In this document: positions 25,199 to 34,428 of the stretch, piece by piece
Layout of the letters: every line of letters starts with the position of its first letter
How positions within the stretch are numbered: the first letter of the stretch is position 1
Source of the DNA: Pseudomonadota bacterium
Lineage (GTDB): Bacteria; Bdellovibrionota_C; UBA2361; OMII01
Reading direction: 5' to 3'
DNA length: 40,484 nt
NCBI GenBank assembly: GCA_027485595.1
Contig: JAIXQT010000241.1
Span: 1-40,484 of the forward strand
Made by a program: the position numbers and the translations under genes
The notes under the pieces: model-generated
Databases searched by the model: none
What the model was told of the DNA's origin: nothing
What the model saw: the letters and a program-made list of their open reading frames with translations, nothing else

Positions 25199-25574
25199 AT
25201 GGTGAGGACCCCAGCCTAGCTGCGAGAAACGGCAGCCATCCCCGTGAACCGCTCGAGGTACCAGGATCGGAGAACTGTTATCAAAGATGCTTTGCTGGGG
25301 GATTTGGGCGTGCCCATAGTTATCCTTTTATTGTTCACGCCGGGGAGAGCGGTTGTCAATCAGAAGCGTCTCAATCCTTAAAAACTATTTCCTATCAATT
25401 TGTTACAACAACATCCTCATAACGACAGGATTTCCCGTCCTGTTGAGGGGCAACATACGGACTTCTCCGCTGCCCCCCTCCCCTCGACACCGGGGCATCG
25501 ATGCCCCGGCTCAAGAGCATACCGGCCTCGTGCGCCCTTCTGACCTCACACCGTGACAAGATACCTGGTGCGAA
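25199..25574. other. Divergent intergenic region between the CorC-like and etfD genes
   Basis: No gene is seen. It contains an imperfect hairpin ACAGGA...TCCTGT near 25425-25443, GGGGCA...TGCCCC arms (about 25447-25475) and the 20-bp perfect palindrome at 25490-25509. Promoters for both genes should lie here, but I could not choose convincing boxes. Confidence 0.5.
25490..25509. repeat. 20-bp perfect palindrome
   Basis: CCGGGGCATCGATGCCCCGG is perfectly self-complementary. It lies about 65 bp upstream of the etfD start and follows a C-rich tract. No second copy of this exact sequence was found in the window. It could be a dispersed palindrome or an operator. Confidence 0.55.
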
Positions 25575-27791
25575 GTGCCTGATAAGACTACTTTACTCCC
25601 CATGACACCAACTCGCGAAATCATGTGGAATCTTAACACGCTGCCGAATGTCGTGGCGTTGTACGGCCTTTTAGTTGTTGCCCTCGCTATTGGGGTAAAC
25701 GGCATTGTGCAGAGAACCATCTTTTGGCGCTCCGGGCGCCCCTCTCCAGAAAACCTGGGACTGTGGTGGTGGCGTCTCGACGACCTCATCCAGCACGGAT
25801 TCCTCCAACGTAAGGTAAGCCGAGGCAAGAGCGGCTCGGCGATCGCGCACCTTCTCGTCTACTTCGGATTCCTCGTTCTGACATTCACGACAACGATGGT
25901 GTTCATTCACCACGACCTCGGGATCAAGATCTATCAGGGGAAGTTTTACCTGTGGGTCACGATGTTCAGCGATGTATTCGGTATTTTACTCCTCGCTGGC
26001 GTGATCTACTTCGGCTACCGACGCTTTATGCAAAAGGCCGACCCGGTTCACGTGAGCCCCAACGATTCCTTCATCCTCGTTATGCTCGCCGTGCTTGTTG
26101 TGCAAGGCTTTGCGCTAGAAGGTCTTCGAATTCATGCTACGAACGATCCGTGGCAGCTTTACTCACCGATCGGTTGGCTCTTCGCTCAATCGGTATGGTT
26201 CCTCTCCGTAGAACGAGCCAAGGAGATACACTTCGTGATGTGGTGGTTTCACACCCTGACGGTGTACGCGTTCGTGGCGCTCTTCCCATACACTAAGTTC
26301 TTCCACATGGTTTCAAGTCCACTCAACCTCTTCTTCGCGCGAACCAACCGACCTAAGGGCGCGCTCCCATTCATCGGTGATATCGAGAAGCTGATGGAAA
26401 CAGGTGAGGAATTTGCGCTCGGATTAGGAACGATTAAGGACTACACATGGAAGAATCTTCTCGACCTCGATGCCTGTACACAATGTGGTCGGTGCCAAGA
26501 GGTGTGCCCGGCGTACCTGACAGGAAAACCGCTCTCACCAAAGTGGGTCATCCTCGATACTCGTAACCATGCGCACGCCCTCCAGGCCCGAGGCGAGCTC
26601 CCTCCACAGACCGGAATGAATCCTGGCGTAGGGCTCGATCGCGCGCTCATGTCCAATGTTACGCTGCCGTTTAACTCGCTCACACGAACTGAGAACGGAT
26701 TTGACGCCGCGGGGACATATCGAGCTCAAAATCCCCTCGTCCAGAATTCAGTGCTTTCCCTAGGCAGTTCCGCTGACGCGAAGATAGCTGGTGACGTCAT
26801 GGATCCGATGGCCTTCTGGAGTTGTAACACCTGCCTCGCATGCGTTGAGGCATGTCCGGTGGGCATCAATCATGTGGATCAGATCGTAGGAAATCGGCGC
26901 CACCTCACGATGATGGAGGGACAGCTTCCGCACGAAGCTCAAGCGACCCTTCGATCCCTGGAAAGCCGAGCGAATCCATACGGCCCTCAGGAGGATCGGG
27001 TAAAATGGCTCGATGGTCTCGACGTCAAACAGCTTCAACCGGGAGATGCCGTCGACTATCTCTATTGGGTTGGGTGTGTATCGGCATTTGATCCTCGAAA
27101 GCAGAAGATCGCGAAGTCATTAGTAACGATCATGAATCGCGCGGGTCTCTCGTTCGGCGTGCTTGGGTCTATGGAGGGATGCACCGGGGATCCAGCGCGG
27201 CGTCTTGGCGAGGAGAACCTCTTCCAGACACTCGCCAAGCAGAACATCGAGCTTCTCAAGTCCGTGTCGTTCAAGACGCTCGTGGCGAATTGCCCTCACT
27301 GCTTCAACACGATCAAGAACGAGTATCCACAATTCGGAAATCTCGGGGAGGGACGACAGCCAGAGATAATCCACCACTCCGTCCTCCTACGTAGACTCCT
27401 TGAGGCAGACAAACTTCCATTAAAAGAGGAAGCTCTTAAGGAGGTAACCTTCCACGATCCGTGCTACCTCGGACGGGTCAACGACGAGTACGAGGCCCCA
27501 CGAAAAACCCTTAAAGCGGTCAAAGGTCTTAAGATCCTTGAGATGGAGCGAAGCCGCGAGAAGGGGCTTTGCTGCGGTGCGGGCGGAGGTCATTTCTGGA
27601 TGGACCTTAAGATAGGAGAGCGAGTTAACTCAGTTCGCGCGGCCGAAGCCGCCGAGACCGGCGCCTCCACCGTCGCGACCGCGTGTCCTTTCTGTATGCA
27701 GATGATGGAGGACGGGGTTAAACTGACTCATAACGAGGCGAAGCTCGATGTTCGGGATATCGCCGAGGTTATAGCCGAGAGACTTCAATGA
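25575..27791 (+). CDS. etfD: EtfD-like membrane Fe-S oxidoreductase (ETF:quinone electron transfer)
   Basis: A 738-residue membrane protein combining about five or six N-terminal transmembrane helices of the heme-b NarI-like type (about 20-260), two 4Fe-4S clusters (C301-TQCGRCQEVCP and C417-NTCLACVEACP) and two C-terminal CCG-type domains: GCVSAFDPRKQ...EGCTGDPARR...NCPHC and HDPCYLGR...GLCCGAGGGHFW...CPFC. This architecture is proposed to pass electrons from electron-transfer flavoprotein to the quinone pool during beta-oxidation. The acyl-CoA dehydrogenase gene overlaps its stop by 4 bp, supporting that role. EtfAB is not in the window. The start is GTG 25575 without a clear Shine-Dalgarno; ATG 25602 or 25623 are alternatives. 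Confidence 0.86.
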   Translation: MPDKTTLLPMTPTREIMWNLNTLPNVVALYGLLVVALAIGVNGIVQRTIFWRSGRPSPENLGLWWWRLDDLIQHGFLQRKVSRGKSGSAIAHLLVYFGFLVLTFTTTMVFIHHDLGIKIYQGKFYLWVTMFSDVFGILLLAGVIYFGYRRFMQKADPVHVSPNDSFILVMLAVLVVQGFALEGLRIHATNDPWQLYSPIGWLFAQSVWFLSVERAKEIHFVMWWFHTLTVYAFVALFPYTKFFHMVSSPLNLFFARTNRPKGALPFIGDIEKLMETGEEFALGLGTIKDYTWKNLLDLDACTQCGRCQEVCPAYLTGKPLSPKWVILDTRNHAHALQARGELPPQTGMNPGVGLDRALMSNVTLPFNSLTRTENGFDAAGTYRAQNPLVQNSVLSLGSSADAKIAGDVMDPMAFWSCNTCLACVEACPVGINHVDQIVGNRRHLTMMEGQLPHEAQATLRSLESRANPYGPQEDRVKWLDGLDVKQLQPGDAVDYLYWVGCVSAFDPRKQKIAKSLVTIMNRAGLSFGVLGSMEGCTGDPARRLGEENLFQTLAKQNIELLKSVSFKTLVANCPHCFNTIKNEYPQFGNLGEGRQPEIIHHSVLLRRLLEADKLPLKEEALKEVTFHDPCYLGRVNDEYEAPRKTLKAVKGLKILEMERSREKGLCCGAGGGHFWMDLKIGERVNSVRAAEAAETGASTVATACPFCMQMMEDGVKLTHNEAKLDVRDIAEVIAERLQ

Positions 27792-28939
27792 AAGCACTCC
27801 CCTACTACGCCGACCATGAAGCATTCATCGACTCAGTGACGAAGCTCGTTCATCAGGAGCTGATCCCTCACGTGTCGAAGTGGGAGAAGGACGGGTTCTT
27901 TCCCAACGACGTCTTCAAGGTTCTCGGGGACCAGGGCTATCTCGGCCTGCTTATTTCCGAGGAGTACGGGGGAGTCGGAGGAGATTACAAGATGGCGGGC
28001 GCGTGGTGTGAAACCTTCGGAGAGCTCGCCTCCGTGGGACTCACGGTTGGGGTTAATATGCACTCCCTCGTTATCAGTCACGCCCTGGAAAAATTTGGTA
28101 CCGATACGGCTAAACAACGCTGGCTTCCTAAGGCAGTACAGGGCGAAGCGATCGGCGCGTATGCCTTCACGGAACCGGGAGCTGGCAGCGACCTGGCGAG
28201 CATTCGAACGGTCGCCACCAAACACGGATCGACGTGGAAGATCAACGGCTCCAAGACCTTCATTACCAACGGCGCTCGAGCTGATTTTATCCTCGTTCTC
28301 ACCAAGACCGATCCTAACGCCGGCTATAAGGGATTCACGACATTTGTTGTGGATACAAAATCGAAGGGGTTTAAGGTCTCAAAAACGCTCCACAAGCTCG
28401 GATGGCACGCTTCGGACACCGCCGAACTCTCGTTCGAAGACGTTGAGGTCGATGAGTCATGTGTTCTCGGCAAACTCGGTGAGGGATGGGGGCAAGCGGC
28501 TTCAAATCTTAACTGGGAACGCCTGATGCTCACCCTCACCTCCCTCGCCGGTGCGAGGATGTGCCTGCAATCCTCCACCCGATACGCGGGTGAGCGTAAG
28601 GCGTTCGGCAGAAAGCTTCACGAGTTCTCAGACATCGCCGGATATATGCAAGAGATGGAGCGAAGGATCGTCCTCGGGGAGGCACTTGCCCACCGCGCTC
28701 TCGACGAATTGTGTTCCGGACGTGATTGTCGTCCCCTCGTCGCCGCCGCCAAACGGATGGTGTGCGACGATGCGGTTTGGATCGCGGACAAGGCTATTCA
28801 GATTCACGGTGGATACGGATACACAACTGAATTCCTTCCTGAACGGTGGTGGCGAGATCTTCGCCTCATGCCTATCGGCGGCGGCACGAGCGAGATCATG
28901 ACGAATATCCTTCGCAAGGAGCTCCAGAGAGGCAGCTGA
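27788..28939 (+). CDS. Acyl-CoA dehydrogenase
   Basis: FAD enzyme that introduces the alpha-beta double bond in acyl-CoA and passes electrons to ETF. The 383 residues carry AYAFTEPGAGSDLASIRT, FITNGARADF and the C-terminal QIHGGYGYTTEFLPERWWRD. The usual MCAD-type catalytic glutamate position reads PIGGGTSEIM, with Gly where Glu is expected. NWERLML (E244) sits where isovaleryl- and long-chain-acyl-CoA dehydrogenases keep their base, so E244 is the likely base and branched or long substrates are plausible. Start and the etfD stop share ATGA (27788-27791), implying translational coupling. A GC-rich stem lies beyond the stop without a T run. Confidence 0.93.
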   Translation: MKALPYYADHEAFIDSVTKLVHQELIPHVSKWEKDGFFPNDVFKVLGDQGYLGLLISEEYGGVGGDYKMAGAWCETFGELASVGLTVGVNMHSLVISHALEKFGTDTAKQRWLPKAVQGEAIGAYAFTEPGAGSDLASIRTVATKHGSTWKINGSKTFITNGARADFILVLTKTDPNAGYKGFTTFVVDTKSKGFKVSKTLHKLGWHASDTAELSFEDVEVDESCVLGKLGEGWGQAASNLNWERLMLTLTSLAGARMCLQSSTRYAGERKAFGRKLHEFSDIAGYMQEMERRIVLGEALAHRALDELCSGRDCRPLVAAAKRMVCDDAVWIADKAIQIHGGYGYTTEFLPERWWRDLRLMPIGGGTSEIMTNILRKELQRGS

Positions 28940-29008
28940 AACAGCGGGGCCTCTCTTCCAGCTGGTTCTGGAGAGGATGCACGTCTTAGTCTCTGTAACG
29001 CGCGGGAG

Positions 29009-29608
29009 CTACAACCCGTCTCGCACCTTTTCGAGCACCTTCATTGTTTGTTCGATAGGGGTGCCCCCCGAGATTCCAATCCCACGAGATCGCTGCACCT
29101 CAGCCCACAGATGTTTCACCACCTGGCGGAGGGTCGTATGCACCTGAATCTCCCATTCAGCGAGCGGAGACCACTCATCGTTTATGTGTCGGTACTTCCA
29201 GGGAGCGAGCTCCTCGCCAGCGGCGATGAGAAATTCAGCGAGGCATAGAGCGTCCTTTGACTCTCCCTGCTCGAGAAGGCGACACAGTTCCCGATGGGCG
29301 CGACTCAGAAGGTCCATGGTCAGGATCAGATTGTGCCACTTCGCCTCATTGAATACGACCGAGTATGTGACCGCGTACTCATCCAGCAAACGCGCCTTTT
29401 GTTGATACCCTTCAATCAGGTATTCCAATTCCTCCATGTACCGGAGAGCCGTCGGTCGAAAACGAAGCTCCAAGAAACGCCTAAAGCTCGTCGAGGACAG
29501 GAAGAACATGTTTCGCGCGAGTATCATCGCTCCGATTGTGGCAAGCACCGCACACACACCGAGGCTTACGGACACGATAATCGAGTTGTAGAATAAGAGC
29601 TCTCCCAT
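29009..29608 (-). CDS. Uncharacterised membrane-anchored helical protein
   Basis: Not recognised. The 199-residue product has one N-terminal membrane segment (IIVSVSLGVCAVLATIGAMILA, about 10-31) followed by a long, mostly helical soluble part with many Leu, Glu and Arg residues (YMEELEYLIEGYQQKARLLDEY, LLSRAHRELCRLLEQGES). There are no catalytic-looking motifs. It lies 36 bp beyond meaB on the same strand, at the far end of the fliK-flgD-flgE-meaB run, so a role connected to that transcript is possible but not shown. No strong Shine-Dalgarno precedes the ATG. Confidence 0.68.
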   Translation of the reverse strand: MGELLFYNSIIVSVSLGVCAVLATIGAMILARNMFFLSSTSFRRFLELRFRPTALRYMEELEYLIEGYQQKARLLDEYAVTYSVVFNEAKWHNLILTMDLLSRAHRELCRLLEQGESKDALCLAEFLIAAGEELAPWKYRHINDEWSPLAEWEIQVHTTLRQVVKHLWAEVQRSRGIGISGGTPIEQTMKVLEKVRDGL

Positions 29609-29644
29609 GATCGCTATGATCGGAAAGGATTAACGCCACCTTAA

Positions 29645-30616
29645 CTATTTATTTTCAAACTTGATTCTACCAAGTCGGGTACCTAAAAATTGATTAACTG
29701 CCTCAATCGGCGTCAAAGAGCGCGAGATGCAACGCTTTGAGAGCTCTGCAACGGCCTCCTCCTCGCCTGTCAGGATCATCCGAGTGATGCGCTCCCCAAT
29801 AAGGGTGGCAATGGTTTGCGATACGATCCGGAGACGGCGGGAATATCCAACAGGAGATGATTCAAGCCATGCCGAGTGCGCTACGGTCCCCTCGACTATC
29901 TCGGAAACCCCCTCGCCACTCGTAGCAACACTCTTCAAAATCCTAGGCTTCCAGTGGTCGGCGGCGAACTCCTCGAGCGATAAGAGGGTATAGAGGTCCT
30001 TCTCAAGAAGGAGCGCACCATCGCGATCTGCCTTGTTCACCACGAACAGGTCCGCGATCTCCATGAGCCCGGCCTTAATGATCTGAACGCTATCGCCCAT
30101 CCCGGGAACGAGTACGACAACACAGGTATCGGCGGTTCTCATAATATCAACCTCAGCCTGCCCTACCCCAACGGTCTCAACCAACACCACATCGAATCCC
30201 GCGCAATCAAGGACATGCACTGACTCAAGGGTTGCTCTCGCGAGACCACCGAGAGACCCGCGTGTTGCCATACTCCGGATAAAAACGGTTGAGTCCTCGG
30301 CAGCTTGATTCATCCGAATGCGGTCCCCCAGGATTGCGCCACCACTGAATGGACTCGAGGGATCCACGGCAAGAATAGCCACTTTAGCTCCTCGCGCTCG
30401 GTAGCGCGCCGCCATCGCGTCAACAAGGGTTGACTTGCCAGCGCCGGGAGAACCGGTCACACCTACCACATGAGCTCGACCGGCCGGGCGTCGCATCGAC
30501 GCGGCGAGAGCAGCGACCTCAGGATCTCCATTCTCTATCTTGGTGATGAAACGAGCGATGGCCCGAGAATCCCCTGCAAGGGTTCGGGCCACCAACTCGT
30601 CATTCGTGAACTTCAT
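29645..30616 (-). CDS. meaB: MeaB/ArgK-family G3E-related GTPase
   Basis: Chaperone GTPase that loads and protects adenosylcobalamin-dependent methylmalonyl-CoA mutase, or related mutases. The 323 residues contain Walker A GSPGAGKST (55-63), VDPSSPFSGGAILGDRIRM, the switch ETVGVGQ (147-153) and the base-recognition motif NKAD (194-197), a normal full-length pattern. GAGGGT precedes the ATG. The start is 27 bp after the flgE stop and on the same strand, so it may be co-transcribed with hook genes, although no mutase gene lies in the window. An internal promoter within flgE cannot be excluded. Confidence 0.93.
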   Translation of the reverse strand: MKFTNDELVARTLAGDSRAIARFITKIENGDPEVAALAASMRRPAGRAHVVGVTGSPGAGKSTLVDAMAARYRARGAKVAILAVDPSSPFSGGAILGDRIRMNQAAEDSTVFIRSMATRGSLGGLARATLESVHVLDCAGFDVVLVETVGVGQAEVDIMRTADTCVVVLVPGMGDSVQIIKAGLMEIADLFVVNKADRDGALLLEKDLYTLLSLEEFAADHWKPRILKSVATSGEGVSEIVEGTVAHSAWLESSPVGYSRRLRIVSQTIATLIGERITRMILTGEEEAVAELSKRCISRSLTPIEAVNQFLGTRLGRIKFENK

Positions 30617-30643
30617 ACCCTCATGGTACTGCCCAGGAGGGCG

Positions 30644-31936
30644 TTAAGCCAACTGGATAACGTCGTTCAGAAGCTGGTTAATCGTCGTAATAATTCGCGT
30701 ACTAGCCTGAAACCCACGTTGCAGAGTGATAATCCGCACGAACTCAGAGGCGATATCAACCGTTGATAGCTCAACTGTACCAGCCTTAATCGCTCCGTAG
30801 GTTCCGGTACCCGGCTTGCCATACAGCGCATCGCCGGAGGCCACTGACACTCCCAACTGGTTCTTACCAAGCCGGAGGAGTCCCTCAGGATTCGCAAAAT
30901 TGGCGAGCGCAATACTGCCGATAACGCTCGTTTGCCCGTTGGTGAGGAGCGCTGATACCCGACCATCCGCCCCGATACTGATGCTATTCACAGAGCCTAT
31001 ACCTTTTCCATCCTGGGTGACTGACAGGATGTTCGACGCGGCTGCGTACTGCGACATCGGGTTGAAGTTGAGGTCCGTAACGCTCTGGTCGGCGCCATTA
31101 TTCCAGTCAATGGTCATCGTAAGGTCTGGGGTGCCGGGAACAAACGGAGGGTTGCGCTGCCCATTACCACCGAAGGTAAGCACCTTCTCGCCGACGAAAC
31201 GGGGATAACCCGTGACCGTCAGCGATGCGGCGGGATCGACATCTTCGTTGTTGACGTACGCTCGCACAGTGAACTCATTGGCTCCGGTATGGAAGAACAT
31301 GAGACTTACGGTATGACTCTCGCCCAGTGAATCAAACACATCGACAACGGTCGAGTATTCTGCAAACTGATTGAGGTCGGCGTAGGTCGTAACAGGCGGA
31401 ATGGCTGTGCCTGGAACTGGGATTCCGCCCCCATCGATGGTAGCGGACGCTGAGTTGAGGTTTCCTGAGATAGTCAACTCGTTCGTGGCGATACTGCTCT
31501 GTTCGATATTGTTGACGTTGATAGGCTCAAGAGCGCCGGAGCCGTCCGCTGGAAACCCAAGCACCGCATAGCCGTTCTGATTGGTGATGAATCCGGCCGA
31601 GTCGATCTTAAAATCACCGGCGCGCGAGTATGACCGATCCAGACCGTTCGCCAGGATGAAGAATCCGTTGCCCGATATTCCAAGGTCGAGAGGACGGCCC
31701 GTGAACTCAAGGGTACCCTGCTCGTAGATCGTCTGCACCGAGGCGATCTGCGAACCCGAGCCCACCTGCTTACCGAGAATACCATCGCCCGCCATGATAT
31801 CCTCGAATGAGGCGCGGCTCGTCTTATACCCGATAGTGTTCGCGTTGGAGATGTTATCGCCGGCTACAGAGATAGCCATACCATGACTTGCGATACCAGA
31901 GCGACCTGCGAAGAGTCCGTTAATTATACTTGCCAC
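30644..31936 (-). CDS. flgE: Flagellar hook protein
   Basis: Builds the hook joining the flagellar basal body to the filament. The 430 residues have the N-terminal rod/hook signature (INGLFAGRSGIASHGMAISVAGDNISNANTIGY in part), FTGRPLDLGISGNGFF and the C-terminal coiled-coil helix EFVRIITLQRGFQASTRIITT that packs in the tube. The start is GTG 31936 with AAGGG 8 bp upstream. It lies 143 bp after flgD on the same strand; that gap holds no gene, and I saw no clear promoter in it. Exported through the flagellar type III system, so there is no signal peptide. Confidence 0.95.
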   Translation of the reverse strand: MASIINGLFAGRSGIASHGMAISVAGDNISNANTIGYKTSRASFEDIMAGDGILGKQVGSGSQIASVQTIYEQGTLEFTGRPLDLGISGNGFFILANGLDRSYSRAGDFKIDSAGFITNQNGYAVLGFPADGSGALEPINVNNIEQSSIATNELTISGNLNSASATIDGGGIPVPGTAIPPVTTYADLNQFAEYSTVVDVFDSLGESHTVSLMFFHTGANEFTVRAYVNNEDVDPAASLTVTGYPRFVGEKVLTFGGNGQRNPPFVPGTPDLTMTIDWNNGADQSVTDLNFNPMSQYAAASNILSVTQDGKGIGSVNSISIGADGRVSALLTNGQTSVIGSIALANFANPEGLLRLGKNQLGVSVASGDALYGKPGTGTYGAIKAGTVELSTVDIASEFVRIITLQRGFQASTRIITTINQLLNDVIQLA

Positions 31937-32079
31937 GTGTCAATCCCTTACGATAAATGAGCCGTTCTATCCGAGGACCAACGCTCCCCAGAACAACGCG
32001 CGGTTTTCATCCACTGATTTTCTCTTCCTGAAATCACTGCTCTGAGAACGACATCCGTGTTTCGTTCCGCTCCACCGCG

Positions 32080-32739
32080 CTACACCTTCGGTGGGATAGT
32101 CACTTCCTGTACCACTCCTACTGAATACTCCTGATTGCCGATTACAAGCTTCGGATCTGGACCAGGAACAAATCCCGTAACTACTCCACTAACCGCTGCT
32201 GCTGGCTTATAGAATCCAGCTCCTGATGGCCGGGTAGCCGCTACCGAGAAACCATAGCTACCATCCTTGACACCGAGACCATCCAAGGTCACAAAGTTCT
32301 TGCCAGCCGGGAGGTTCTCAAAGGTCTTCGTTCCAACGACCTTCCCATCCGCATCAAGGATGTCGACCTTGACCAGCGGAGTCGCGGCATTAAGATCAAT
32401 CTGTAATTGTCCACCTTGGCCACCGCTCACTTTTACCTCTGAGCCACTCAATTTAACCTGCTGCCCCAAGTAGCCAGCCATAGAGCTAATATTGTTCTGG
32501 TTTTGAGACGCCAACTTCTGCTCGATTGAGGTGAGTTTCTCTACCTGCGTAAACTGCGCCAGCTGCACGGCGAATTCCTTGCTATCAACTGGTGCCTCGG
32601 GGTCCTGATTCTTGAGTTGGGCGATGAGGAGCTTCATGAACTCCACCTGGCCCATCTCGTCGCCTTTCTTGGCGCTCTTGGTTTGAGCGCTCGCCGTTGG
32701 CGAGTATCCTGAGATTGTGCTCGTTGTTAAGTCAGCCAT
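32080..32739 (-). CDS. flgD: Flagellar hook assembly scaffold FlgD
   Basis: Caps the growing hook and helps FlgE polymerise. In the 219 residues, the conserved core is EFMKLLIAQLKNQDPEAPVDSKEFAVQLAQF (about 29-58, seen in part), followed by a FlgD Ig-like region with KVDILDADGKVVGTKTFENLPAG and a C-terminal Tudor-like part. AAGGTAACGATAC supplies the Shine-Dalgarno. It starts 18 bp after the fliK stop on the minus strand, which is the classical fliK-flgD-flgE order. Confidence 0.94.
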   Translation of the reverse strand: MADLTTSTISGYSPTASAQTKSAKKGDEMGQVEFMKLLIAQLKNQDPEAPVDSKEFAVQLAQFTQVEKLTSIEQKLASQNQNNISSMAGYLGQQVKLSGSEVKVSGGQGGQLQIDLNAATPLVKVDILDADGKVVGTKTFENLPAGKNFVTLDGLGVKDGSYGFSVAATRPSGAGFYKPAAAVSGVVTGFVPGPDPKLVIGNQEYSVGVVQEVTIPPKV

Positions 32740-32757
32740 GTATCGTTACCTTTTTCA

Positions 32758-34428
32758 CTACGCTATCCAGTGGTCCGCAGGGGTAATTCCTGCATCGGGA
32801 ATGCCACTCCTCGGTGTATCTGCAAATTCGCTGCCAAATGTATTTTCAGGGGTTTGGCGCTCTTTACCGGGCATGTTGTTCCCGTCTTGCTGGAAACTCT
32901 TGCCGTCCAGGAAGGCTTGGGTTTGCGCGAAGCTTCCCGGCTCTCTCTCGCTCAAAACTTGAACCGAAACCCGATCGACGTTGAGACCGAGGCGGCGCAA
33001 GGCCGTCTGAAGTTCATGTGCATGCTCACGAACCGAGCTCACAACCTCAGGATTTTGCGGGGTAATGCGCGCATGAAGGAGCCCATCGCGAAGCGACACG
33101 TCGCACTTTACCTGCCCCAACTGCATCGGGTCTAAACGAAGGGTAATAGTCTTTCCGTCACGACTACGAGCAGCCTCCTTCAAGGCGGTCTCAATACGCT
33201 CCATCATCCTCTGGGAGGTCGCTCGATTGAGGTATTTAGCCACTCTGGGGGCGGTATCATTTTTGGCCGCTCGAGGTTCCGCTGTAGCTCCGACTCCAGC
33301 GATTCCTGGAGACGCAGCCTTCGATTTGGAATCAACTGACGCGGAGGTCTGGGCCTTTAAGCTATCATATGCCTGCCGAAGCAGGGACAATTGCATCGAG
33401 AGCTCTCCGTTCCTCTCCCGTGAAGGAGTAGCTCCGGACATCAAGCTCATATCGTCCAATGTCGCAACCTCTCTACGGCCCCCTGTCACGTTCTTCTCAG
33501 GATCCGTGCTCAATCGAGTCTCCGCACCAAGGGAACGCGTCTGGAAATCGGCGTCGTGGAAGGAGCTGTCTCCGGAGTCCTCTCCCTCTAATTGGGCTAG
33601 GAGCCGATCAATCTCCTCATTACCGGTAGAGCGAGACTCCTCGCCCTTTGAGAAAGGGCGCTTTGAGGATAGCTGCGGTCGAGCCATCTCTGATCCCACC
33701 TGAGCCGTGAGGTCGTCCCCAACAAAGTCATCGGACCATACCTCCTCTTCGGCCTCTTCCTCGCCCGAGAGATCCACTCGCTCAAGACCGCTCGCCTTGT
33801 CTATGTGAAGCTCGTCTCCAGAGGTTTGAGCCACCTCTGTATGCATATGAGAGACCATCACGTGTTGCGAGGTTACCTGGACTGCAAGGTCCTGAGTATC
33901 CGAAATGAGATCAGTATCGAGGTCAAGCTCGTCCAGCTCTGCGTAGACGATCTCCTCCTCAAGCTCTATCTCTTCTCCTCCCTGGTCCAAGGTCAGAGCC
34001 CCTTCTCCAAGGTTTTCGACCTCAACCTCACCTCCACCATCGTCATCAACGGGTCCAGTGTTAACGGGCCCGCTATTCTTGGCTTGAACGGTATCTTTGA
34101 CGACCACGCCACCCTCCTGAGTGACGCAATCAACCGCTTCATCATCACTGACGTGACCCTGCGCATCGCCTGAATCGGCTCCCTCGGCTCGCACCGGGCC
34201 TTGCACCTCAACCTGTTGTTGCTTAACCGAAGAGACGGCCTGAGAGAGCGCGAAGCCAAGTGCGGAGATCTCATCTCGAGCGCCACTTATACCGCCACGG
34301 GCTCTCTCCAAAAGTTTCTTGAATTCTGAGGCCAAGCTCTCTTTGGCTGTTGGATCCTCTGATTGATTGCTCTTCTCAGAGGGCAGGGCGAGCTTCGGTG
34401 GCTCTATCTCGTGCAGGCGTCGGATCAT
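32758..34428 (-). CDS. fliK: Flagellar hook-length control protein FliK
   Basis: Molecular ruler that stops hook growth and switches the flagellar export apparatus to filament substrates. It has 556 residues, with a long acidic, low-complexity N-terminal part (about 60-330, many Glu/Asp/Gln), typical of FliK rulers. The conserved C-terminal FliK domain is about 430-520: TLRLDPMQLGQVKCDVSLRDG, ARITPQNPEVVSSVREHA and LRRLGLNVDRVSVQVL. The C-terminal tail of about 50 residues is disordered. TTCAGGA precedes the ATG. A sigma-54-type site lies 87-102 bp upstream. The C-terminal domain supports the name; the N-terminal half is too variable to compare. Confidence 0.9.
   Translation of the reverse strand: MIRRLHEIEPPKLALPSEKSNQSEDPTAKESLASEFKKLLERARGGISGARDEISALGFALSQAVSSVKQQQVEVQGPVRAEGADSGDAQGHVSDDEAVDCVTQEGGVVVKDTVQAKNSGPVNTGPVDDDGGGEVEVENLGEGALTLDQGGEEIELEEEIVYAELDELDLDTDLISDTQDLAVQVTSQHVMVSHMHTEVAQTSGDELHIDKASGLERVDLSGEEEAEEEVWSDDFVGDDLTAQVGSEMARPQLSSKRPFSKGEESRSTGNEEIDRLLAQLEGEDSGDSSFHDADFQTRSLGAETRLSTDPEKNVTGGRREVATLDDMSLMSGATPSRERNGELSMQLSLLRQAYDSLKAQTSASVDSKSKAASPGIAGVGATAEPRAAKNDTAPRVAKYLNRATSQRMMERIETALKEAARSRDGKTITLRLDPMQLGQVKCDVSLRDGLLHARITPQNPEVVSSVREHAHELQTALRRLGLNVDRVSVQVLSEREPGSFAQTQAFLDGKSFQQDGNNMPGKERQTPENTFGSEFADTPRSGIPDAGITPADHWIA

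Noticed and set aside
28945-28976. Hairpin CCTCTCTTCCAG / CTGGAGAGG after the acyl-CoA dehydrogenase gene
   Set aside because: Imperfect stem and no T run; it could be chance.
33227-33703. 158-residue plus-strand ORF within fliK
   Set aside because: Shadow of the low-complexity acidic half of fliK.
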